DNA from: Paraburkholderia sprentiae WSM5005
GTDB taxonomy: Bacteria > Pseudomonadota > Gammaproteobacteria > Burkholderiales > Burkholderiaceae
Reading direction: 5' to 3'
Assembly (NCBI RefSeq): GCF_001865575.2
Contig: NZ_CP017562.2
Span: 1,860,001-1,924,000 of the forward strand
DNA: 64,000 bases
Shown here: one piece after another, positions 57,897 through 64,000 of the stretch
Layout: each line of letters opens with the position of its first letter
Position numbering within the stretch: the first letter of the stretch is position 1
Notes under the pieces: generated by a model
Seen by the model: the letters and a program-made list of their open reading frames with translations, nothing else
Database searches by the model: none
Told to the model about the DNA's origin: nothing
Position numbers and translations under genes: made by a program

Positions 57897-58820
57897 ATGT
57901 TTACCTCTGGAAAAATCGCACTTTGTGTAACTCTGTTCGTCGTTGGCGTCTCGCTGATCGAGGCGTGCGTGCTCACCCGCAGTCAGCGCAATAGCGCCAC
58001 GCCCTTCGACTGGCATGAAGTGTGGATATCGCTGGCCGATCTGGCCGGCCGCAAGCTGTTCGCGCTGCTGCCGCTTTCGCTTGCGACGCCCATTTTTGCG
58101 CTCGCCTGGGATCACCGGATCTTTACCGTCACGCTCAACAGCGCGCTGATGGTGTTCCTACTCTTTATCGGCCAGGAGTTTTGCTATTACTGGTACCACC
58201 GCGCGTCGCACCGCATCCGTTTTTTCTGGGCGACGCATGCGGTTCACCACTCGCCGAACCAGCTGACGCTATCATCGGCTTACCGGCTCGGCCTGACCGG
58301 CAAGCTAACCGGCTCGGCAATGTTTTTCGCGCCTCTCGTGTGGCTTGGCGTGCGTCCGGAAATCGTGCTGGCGACGCTGAGCTTCAATTTGCTTTATCAG
58401 TTCTGGCTGCATAACACGTGGACGCCGAAACTCGGCTGGCTCGAATACGTGTTCAATACGCCATCCGCGCATCGCGTGCACCACGCCTCGAACGTCGATT
58501 ATCTCGATGCGAACTATGGTGGTGTACTCGTCGTATTCGACCGCTTGTTCGGCACGTATGTCGAAGAACGCGCCGATGACCCGTGCCGCTACGGTCTCAC
58601 GACACCGACGCGCTCTCACAATCCGCTCGTCGTCGAATTCGAGCACTGGGTCAGCCTCGCCCGTGATATCGCATCGGCGGGCAGCGTGTGGACTGCGGTC
58701 AGCTTCGTGATCCTACCGCCGGGCTGGCGCGCGGACGGTTCCGGCGAAACAACCGAAGCGCTGCGTCAGCGGAATCCGGCCGCACGTCGTACGGTTCCAG
58801 TCGGTACGCCGGGCCGGTGA
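57897..58820 (+). CDS. Sterol desaturase / fatty acid hydroxylase family membrane protein
   Basis: 307 residues with four or more membrane segments (IALCVTLFVVGVSLIEACVL; FALLPLSLATPIFALAW; LMVFLLFIGQEFCYYWY; TGSAMFFAPLVWLGV). The di-iron histidine boxes are intact: HRASH (HxxxH) after WYHRASHRIRFFW, HAVHH (HxxHH) and HRVHH (HxxHH). It should be an integral-membrane oxygenase that hydroxylates or desaturates a lipid. The particular lipid is not evident. No obvious operon partner, and IS remnants follow on the right. Confidence 0.9.
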   Translation: MFTSGKIALCVTLFVVGVSLIEACVLTRSQRNSATPFDWHEVWISLADLAGRKLFALLPLSLATPIFALAWDHRIFTVTLNSALMVFLLFIGQEFCYYWYHRASHRIRFFWATHAVHHSPNQLTLSSAYRLGLTGKLTGSAMFFAPLVWLGVRPEIVLATLSFNLLYQFWLHNTWTPKLGWLEYVFNTPSAHRVHHASNVDYLDANYGGVLVVFDRLFGTYVEERADDPCRYGLTTPTRSHNPLVVEFEHWVSLARDIASAGSVWTAVSFVILPPGWRADGSGETTEALRQRNPAARRTVPVGTPGR

Positions 58821-58940
58821 ACGGATTTCGTACCGGTCGAGTGCAAAGGTCGAACGCTCTGATTCGCACCAGGCGGACGCCTATGGGTCGAGCTTGTGTG
58901 AACACATGCTGATCACCTAGACTGGATTAACTCGTTCAGC

Positions 58941-58995
58941 ATGGGTGACCGGATGAAGCGATTCATAGAAGGTGAAGATCGCAAGCAGGTGACGC
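58941..58995 (+). pseudogene. IS1182-family transposase start, truncated
   Basis: From the ATG at 58941 (or 58953) the DNA reads MKRFIEGEDRKQVTL, the conserved start of IS1182-family transposases, and then changes at about 58995 into the reverse strand of another IS remnant. Only about 18 codons survive. Confidence 0.6.
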
Positions 58996-59342
58996 TCACT
59001 TGCCGCGCAGCTTGAGGTAAGTCTCGTCGACACGCCACGACTGCCCGGTGGGCCTGCCAAAGCGGTTCCACCGTTTGATGAACTCCGGCGCAAAGCGCCG
59101 CACCCAGCGCAGGATCGTCGTGTGCGCCAGCGACAGACCCCGTTCCGCCATCATTTCGACCAGATCGCGCAGGCTAAGCTTGTAGCGCAGGTACCAGCGA
59201 ACACACAGAATGATCACATCGCGGTCAAAGTGACGGCCTGCGAACAGTTCGCCCAGGTTCTTCAGTTTGCTCATCGTCGGCTCTCAATTCGTTCAGCCCG
59301 ACACCTTAACCGATTCACCTCCGCGCTATTTGCACCGGAGCC
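58996..59342 (-). pseudogene. IS6/IS240-like transposase remnant (N-terminal part)
   Basis: The 92-codon frame at 58996-59274 reads GRHFDRDVIILCVRWYLRYK, then AHTTILRWVRRFAPEF and SWRVDETYLKLRGK, the N-terminal third of IS240-type IS6-family transposases up to the first catalytic Asp. It is cut at the junction with the IS1182 fragment. An IS6-like end (on the minus strand GGCTCCGGTGCAAATAGC) lies at about 59325-59342, so one terminus survives. Confidence 0.75.
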
Positions 59343-59425
59343 CGTGAACCGCGCGAGCTCGTTTACCTGCGTGCAGTGAAGCCGGTCACGGAGAGGCTTG
59401 CCGGCCTCTCCATCGGCGCTGTGGG

Positions 59426-60883
59426 CTAACCGGATGAATCGACATCGTGCCGGAATCGACCGCGTTGCGCGGGGTCGGTGATGCAGTCCTCGACCCGCTG
59501 GACGAACTCGTCGAAATTCGCAGCATGCCGCGCCTCGCGACTGGCAATCATCTTAGCGATCGGTCCCAGATAGACGGCCAGTTTAACGGCGACGGCATCG
59601 ATGCTGGCCTGATCGATCGCACTGTCTGGTGACGTGCCTGCGGCGCTCGCGGGCGATACAGCCGATACCTTTGCGGCAGCCGTCGCGACGCGTGAGCCCG
59701 GCGATGACGAGGTCATCGTCGACATATCGGGCAAGCCAGCCGTCAGCCGCGCGAAGGCCTGCTCGAATTCAAGCCGCGCCGTGTCCGGCAACGCCGCCGC
59801 CAGCTGCGCGCCGAGCGTCGGCAGGTCGTTCGTCTGGGTGGCCGCGCGTCGCACCAGAAGGCTCGCGAGCGGGCCCATCTGGGTCGCGAGTTGGCGTTCG
59901 ATGCGCGCGAGCATCTCAGGCGGCCAACTCGGCGGCGCCGAAGGCACGGGCACAGGTGCGGGGCCGACGCCCGTCGCATGCGCTGGCAAGGAAGCGGACG
60001 CGGACCAATACACGGACGGCGTCACGATAGTCCGGTCATCGTCGGCCGCCGCCGGCGAGACGGCCAACGACCTCAAGCTCGCGAGCCATTCCGCGGCCGA
60101 ACCGAAGCGGTCGTCCGGCCGCCTCGCGAGTGCTTTCGCGACCATCGCGTCGAGCGCCGGCGGCAACGCGGAGACGATTTCCGATGGCCGGGCCGGCGCA
60201 TCTTTGATGATCTTCTGCCTGATCGTGGCCGGCGAGCCGACGAACGGCTGGCGGCCGGTCAGCATGCGGTACAGCACGACGCCGGCCGAGAACAGGTCCG
60301 CGCGGGCATCGACCGATTCGCCCTCGAACTGCTCGGGCGACATGTAGCTCGGCGTGCCGATCATCCACCCGGACGAGGTGGCGGATGAGCCGATGCGCGC
60401 GACGCCAAAATCGGCGACCTTCAGAAGCCCCGCCGCCGTGACGAGCAGATTCGCCGGCTTGATATCGCGGTGCACGACGCCGGCCTCATGCGCATACGCG
60501 AGCGCGGCGAGCAGTTGCGCGAGCCAGTGGAAAGCCTCCGACAGCGGCAACGCGTGGCCCGGCACCAGCAATGTATCGAGGCCATGCCCGGCGACGTACT
60601 CCATCACGATATAAGCCGTACCGCCGTCTTCGCCGAAATCGTGGACCGTGACGATGTTCGGATGCGCGAGCCGACCGGCCGCGCGTGCCTCGTTGCGAAA
60701 ACGCAGCAGCATGTCGCCACTCGTGTCCTCGCCGGCGAGCAGTTCGCGACGCACGGTTTTCAGCGCCACCGGTCTTTCCAGGTGCGGGTCGAACGCGAGA
60801 TAGACGACGCCCATGGCGCCCGTCCCCAGCACGCGGTCGATCCGGTACTTGCCAATGCGCGTAGGCGTTGCTTCGTTGCTCAT
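59426..60883 (-). CDS. Eukaryotic-like Ser/Thr protein kinase
   Basis: 485 residues. The kinase domain spans about 13-275: glycine loop VLGTGAMGVVYLAFD, K42 in VALKTV, E65 in RFRNEARAAGRL, catalytic loop HRDIKPANLL with D140, K142 and N145, DFG at 158-160, and GTPSYMSPEQ in the activation loop. All catalytic residues are present. A Pro/Ser/Ala linker follows (about 290-325), then a helical C-terminal region without membrane segment, PASTA or other known sensor. It is cytosolic and active by sequence. It is the last gene of a leftward unit with a heme-type sensor and a FecR-like protein, suggesting it responds to their signal. Confidence 0.93.
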   Translation of the reverse strand: MSNEATPTRIGKYRIDRVLGTGAMGVVYLAFDPHLERPVALKTVRRELLAGEDTSGDMLLRFRNEARAAGRLAHPNIVTVHDFGEDGGTAYIVMEYVAGHGLDTLLVPGHALPLSEAFHWLAQLLAALAYAHEAGVVHRDIKPANLLVTAAGLLKVADFGVARIGSSATSSGWMIGTPSYMSPEQFEGESVDARADLFSAGVVLYRMLTGRQPFVGSPATIRQKIIKDAPARPSEIVSALPPALDAMVAKALARRPDDRFGSAAEWLASLRSLAVSPAAADDDRTIVTPSVYWSASASLPAHATGVGPAPVPVPSAPPSWPPEMLARIERQLATQMGPLASLLVRRAATQTNDLPTLGAQLAAALPDTARLEFEQAFARLTAGLPDMSTMTSSSPGSRVATAAAKVSAVSPASAAGTSPDSAIDQASIDAVAVKLAVYLGPIAKMIASREARHAANFDEFVQRVEDCITDPAQRGRFRHDVDSSG

Positions 60884-60923
60884 TCGGGTTCCGGTCGAGG
60901 GGCGCCTGGCCGATCACGCCAGC

Positions 60924-61802
60924 TTACGCTCCCAGCATCCGCAGCGCTTCGACGAGACTCGTTTTCATGCGGTTGAACGAGACCGCGAGCGAGGCGATTT
61001 CGTCGCCGCCGCGCGTCGAAAACGATGCGGTGTCGAGCTTGCCGAGGCTGGCTTCGTCGGCCGCGCGCGACAAAGCCTTGAGCCGCTTCGTCACGAGGAA
61101 ATGCACCATCAGGTTCAGCGCGATCAGCACGCATCCGAACACCGCGGCGAACGACAGCATGAACGTGCGCCAGACGCTGTGCGCCTGTCCCAGTGGCAGC
61201 GACATCGGCACGGACACGACCTGCGCGCCGATCGTTTCATGCAGGGGCCAGTTGAAGCCGTTCGCCGGCCCGTATTTGTCGATCATCGTGCGCGGCGCCG
61301 CGCTGGGCGTGCTGTGGCATTCGAGGCACGCGGCCGAGTCGATGCGGGTGGGCCGCGCGATGTAAAGGCTGGGGCCCGACGGCGTCGCGCGTTCGCCAAT
61401 CAGTTCGGGCAATTCGGGGTGATCATGCAGGCGCCGGATCACATCGGTCTCCCAGTCAGTGGCGCGGTCGCGCGGGTTGGTCGGATCGAGCATCGCGCTC
61501 TTGTACGAGAAGCCCGGAAACTTCTTCTGGATCGCGAGCAGGCTCTCGACGGCGGAATACGCAGGAATCGACTGCGGGACGAACGCGTATTTGATCTGCG
61601 TGGCAAGCAGCGGCGTCACCTGATCGGACGTGTAGTTCTGCGCCGCGGTGGCGGCTTCGATCATCAGGCTCGCGTCGCGCACGGTTGTCTGCACCGCGTT
61701 TTCCCGCAACACCCGGTCGGCCACGAAACCCGTCGCGGCGAATCCCGCGGCGAACACGACGAGGAAGGCGAGATTGAACTTCAGAGTCAACGACAGGTTC
61801 AT
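60924..61802 (-). CDS. DUF3365 (Tll0287-like) heme sensor with HAMP domain
   Basis: 292 residues. Membrane helix at about 7-29 (LKFNLAFLVVFAAGFAATGF), periplasmic DUF3365 domain to about 210 with a c-type heme site C159-x-x-C162-H163 in AACLECHSTP, second helix at about 213-237, then a HAMP-like domain to the C-terminus (RLKALSRAADEASLGKLDTA). It has no kinase, methyl-accepting or cyclase output domain, so it must signal through a partner. The Ser/Thr kinase 40 bases downstream is the obvious candidate. Likely to sense redox state or a gas such as O2 or NO; ligand not determined. Confidence 0.87.
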   Translation of the reverse strand: MNLSLTLKFNLAFLVVFAAGFAATGFVADRVLRENAVQTTVRDASLMIEAATAAQNYTSDQVTPLLATQIKYAFVPQSIPAYSAVESLLAIQKKFPGFSYKSAMLDPTNPRDRATDWETDVIRRLHDHPELPELIGERATPSGPSLYIARPTRIDSAACLECHSTPSAAPRTMIDKYGPANGFNWPLHETIGAQVVSVPMSLPLGQAHSVWRTFMLSFAAVFGCVLIALNLMVHFLVTKRLKALSRAADEASLGKLDTASFSTRGGDEIASLAVSFNRMKTSLVEALRMLGA

Positions 61803-61858
61803 GGGCGCTCCGCGCGAATGGTTGCAAGGGAGTCAACGCCTTGGTGGTGCATGGTATG

Positions 61859-62881
61859 TCAATGCGCGTCGTCGGCGTCGTCCGGCGTGGGTTTATCCCG
61901 ATACAACGATCCGGCGCCGGATTCCGGACGCGCTAGCGGCGGCGCTTGCGCGGGCCTTTTGTGTGGCTCGCTCGCCGGGCGTGGCGGCGGCGGATGCAAA
62001 ATCGGCCGCCATTCCGGCAGAACCTCCAGATGGGCGTCGATCTGCGCGCGGAAGGCCGCTGTCTTCAGGCGCGGCACAAAGCGTTTGACGAAGGTGGCAC
62101 GCTCGCTGACGCTGCTCGTGAGCCAGTCGGAGACGTCGGCGTAATCGACGGCGCGCAGTGGCGCGGCAACTTCGTGCCTGCTCGCGAGCCGTCCCGCCAC
62201 CCCGACCAGCGGGTCCCGAAAGCCTGGCGGCATCGTGCCGATGAACTCCGCGGATGGCCGCGCTTGCGCGCGCAGGGGCCCGTCGGCATGTCGCTCGAGG
62301 TACTGGCCCGCGTGCAGGATTTGCCTGGGCACCTGGGCGGGGGCGCGAACGACGACGATCGCGTCGTCCCCGGACTCCGCGAAGATTGCGGCGCGCTCGC
62401 CGGTGGTCATCGCGACGACCGACCACGGACCATTGCCTGAAGGTTTGATGTCGAGGCCGTGAAGTTCGATCGACAGCGGCGGTTGCGCGCCTGCGCTCAC
62501 CTTGCAGCCAACCTTGAGCCAGCCGCTCAGCATCGTGATTCGCAGCGGCCCTGCCGCGGCGTTTTGCGGCGCCGACGGCGTTTTGAGCAGTATTTGCGTT
62601 TGCGGCCCGAGCGCGATCAGCGTCCCCGCACCGTCTTCGAGCTGCGCGGATTTGCCGGCGTCGGTTTCGATGATGTCGTCGTCGCGCAGCCTGGCGCCTT
62701 CGCCCGGCCGATACAGCGAGGCGCCGCGAATCACCGACACCGGACTCTCGGCGAACGAGACGACGATGTCCGCGTGGGCGAGCGGCACCGCCGACGCAAA
62801 CAGCGCCAGCGCGCCGCCCGCGCGTGCGCGCAGGAAGGCTGACGCCAGCATGATGAGGAAACGGCGAGCGGATGGCATCAT
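61859..62881 (-). CDS. FecR-domain exported protein
   Basis: 340 residues with a signal peptide (SAFLRARAGGALALFASAVP, cleavage near AHA-D). A FecR-like beta domain follows: SFAESPVSVIRGASLYRPGE, DDDIIETDAGKSAQLEDGAG, then GPLRITMLSGWLKVGCKV. The C-terminal part ends in a Pro-rich tail (HPPPPRPASEPHKRPAQAPP). FecR domains outside iron transport are found in periplasmic proteins of signalling or envelope systems. It is first in the unit, 56 bases before the heme sensor. Ribosome-binding site is weak, so start is uncertain by a few codons. Confidence 0.8.
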   Translation of the reverse strand: MMPSARRFLIMLASAFLRARAGGALALFASAVPLAHADIVVSFAESPVSVIRGASLYRPGEGARLRDDDIIETDAGKSAQLEDGAGTLIALGPQTQILLKTPSAPQNAAAGPLRITMLSGWLKVGCKVSAGAQPPLSIELHGLDIKPSGNGPWSVVAMTTGERAAIFAESGDDAIVVVRAPAQVPRQILHAGQYLERHADGPLRAQARPSAEFIGTMPPGFRDPLVGVAGRLASRHEVAAPLRAVDYADVSDWLTSSVSERATFVKRFVPRLKTAAFRAQIDAHLEVLPEWRPILHPPPPRPASEPHKRPAQAPPLARPESGAGSLYRDKPTPDDADDAH

Positions 62882-63046
62882 CGGGGTCCGTTACGTCGGT
62901 GTCTGCGGTACTGTTTATCGTAGACGGTCCGATTCGTCGAGGGGTTCACCGACGAAGGCCGACACACGGCGCATTTCCCCAATCGCGGCGCGCGGCTTTC
63001 AAAAAGACGCGCATCGCGTTGTTTTTTGCGGACCGCCGCGCTTGCC

Positions 63047-63598
63047 TCAATTCGCAAACGTCGCCAGCTTGAACGTGCACGCAGTCGCCCCCGGCATCAG
63101 AAGCCCCTGCTCCACGCCAACGGGCACCTGACTATTGCCCGGCCCGTACAGCCAGTAGGTGAAGTAAAGCGCTCCCGCATGGCCGACCGCCAGTCGTTCC
63201 AACGCCTGGAACGGCCCCGAATTGATCTTACCCAGCTGCGGCACGAGGTTGATATCGGTCGAGCCGCCGAGCGTGTGCGGAATGGCGTGCCCCCGGTGAT
63301 AGGTCCCGCCGTTGGCGAGCGGATGTCCGCGCATCCGCGTCGCGATTTCCTTGCGCGGCACCGCACTCTTTCCCTGACTGATTCCCCACGCTGCAATGAG
63401 GCGCTCGGTCGTCATATCGAACAGGTATGAAAACTGGCCGACGGAAGTTTCGAGCAATTCGCACGATGCCACGCGCCGAACATAATCATCAGCCCACAGG
63501 GCGACCAGCAGCGGGGCCACCTCGTCGCTAAACGCAGCCGTCGCATGCGCGTGCGACAGGCGCGGCAAAATGCGGTTGAGTTCTGCGTAATCCGTCAT
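63047..63598 (-). CDS. Putative DNA/RNA non-specific endonuclease-like protein
   Basis: 183 residues, no signal peptide. The C-terminal half contains GGTYHRGHAIPHTLGGSTDI, then NLVPQLGKINSGPF: an RGH motif (H104) with N117 and N126 downstream, as in the beta-beta-alpha-metal nuclease family, where DRGH-type His is the general base and an Asn binds the metal. The remaining C-terminus is hydrophobic-aromatic (ALYFTYWLYGPGNSQVP). The N-terminal 90 residues are not recognised. It could be a bacterial toxin or effector nuclease, or a housekeeping enzyme. It is 44 bases after the HExxH gene, so probably co-transcribed. Confidence 0.6.
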   Translation of the reverse strand: MTDYAELNRILPRLSHAHATAAFSDEVAPLLVALWADDYVRRVASCELLETSVGQFSYLFDMTTERLIAAWGISQGKSAVPRKEIATRMRGHPLANGGTYHRGHAIPHTLGGSTDINLVPQLGKINSGPFQALERLAVGHAGALYFTYWLYGPGNSQVPVGVEQGLLMPGATACTFKLATFAN

Positions 63599-63642
63599 GC
63601 GTCACCTCGACAGCGTGTGTCGCGCGGTTCGCTTCGTCCTTG

Positions 63643-64000
63643 CTATCCGCCCGCTCTCGCGACCGCCTCCTGCAAGCGCCGCCGCACCTTGCCGACATCG
63701 ACGCCGCCAGGTCCCGGCGTGTCGATGATCGGCATATAGCGCGCAGGCGTATGCAGCAAATAGGCCTGCATCTCATCGATCACGATCCGGTCGCTCGGGT
63801 CGTAGCCGAGATTCTCCAGTTGCCGGGTCAACTCCGCGCGTTCCTCGAAGCTCAATACCTGCCACCAGAACGCACGGCACACATGTGCGTAGGCGCCGTC
63901 CGAAAAGTACTGCCAATGGCCCAATTCGTGACTGAGGATCGCGGCCCTGACGGTGGCGTCGATCGTCTCGCCGCCTCGCGCGCGACCCAGCCCGGGAATG
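63643..64000 (-). CDS. HExxH metallopeptidase-like protein, 5' end cut by window edge
   Basis: About 118 C-terminal residues are in the window; the frame is open to the right edge. It contains HELGHWQYFSDGAYAHVCRA, with HELGH matching the zinc-binding HExxH of metallopeptidases, followed by FEERAELTRQLENLGYDPSD and MQAYLLHTPARYMPIIDT. The second Glu of DEMQAYL may supply the third zinc ligand, as in gluzincin-like folds. Substrate and full length unknown. It lies directly upstream of the nuclease-like gene. Confidence 0.65.
   Translation of the reverse strand, partial: IPGLGRARGGETIDATVRAAILSHELGHWQYFSDGAYAHVCRAFWWQVLSFEERAELTRQLENLGYDPSDRIVIDEMQAYLLHTPARYMPIIDTPGPGGVDVGKVRRRLQEAVARAGG

Overview
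The window looks like chromosomal DNA of a Burkholderiales bacterium, most likely Paraburkholderia, Caballeronia or a close relative. This is inferred from family content: a Burkholderia-type porin, three DUF2827 proteins, an SLST-type trimeric autotransporter adhesin, a DUF2934 protein, BKACE and ETF/acyl-CoA dehydrogenase catabolic genes, and high GC through most of the window. No rRNA, tRNA or CRISPR array was seen.

Left third (1-21.9 kb), surface adhesion. A response regulator runs off the left edge. Reading leftward from 19835 is a long co-directional block: a 3572-residue trimeric autotransporter adhesin, a small membrane protein, two TPR-glycosyltransferase proteins (GT9-like C-termini), three DUF2827 proteins (GT-B-like) and one exported DUF4019 protein. 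Most junctions are 4-base ATGA overlaps or short gaps. The adhesin stalk is almost entirely Ser/Thr/Leu/Gly, built of exact 7- and 11-residue units with no charged residues. The likeliest reading is an adhesin with its own glycosylation enzymes. A c-di-GMP phosphodiesterase (EAL) lies divergently upstream.

21.9-28.2 kb. A compact set of small unassigned genes; a DUF937/BON/OmpA membrane protein facing an OmpA lipoprotein; a BON protein; and a general porin.

28.3-48.3 kb, metabolism. One run encodes an acyl-CoA ligase, Rieske ferredoxin, small hydrolase, TauD-type dioxygenase, quinone oxidoreductase, MFS transporter and BKACE, with an AraC regulator divergent from BKACE. A second run encodes a PHA synthase, MaoC-type (R)-hydratase, ETF alpha and beta, and an acyl-CoA dehydrogenase, with a second AraC gene upstream. 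Then come a lipoprotein and a GltS, arabinonate-dehydratase-like and methyltransferase cluster.

48.5-59.4 kb, a scrambled zone. Remnants of IS21, IS6, IS1182-like and IS240-like elements, two 832-bp IS6-family copies in opposite orientation, a flavin monooxygenase whose neighbouring hydrolase is truncated by an IS, a twice-frameshifted exported-protein pseudogene, small exported proteins, and a cold shock gene with a clear terminator. A sterol-desaturase-like hydroxylase lies near the right side.

59.4-64 kb. A FecR-like protein, a c-type-heme (DUF3365) HAMP sensor and a Ser/Thr kinase form one transcription unit. At the edge are a nuclease-like protein with an HRGH motif and a truncated HExxH protein.
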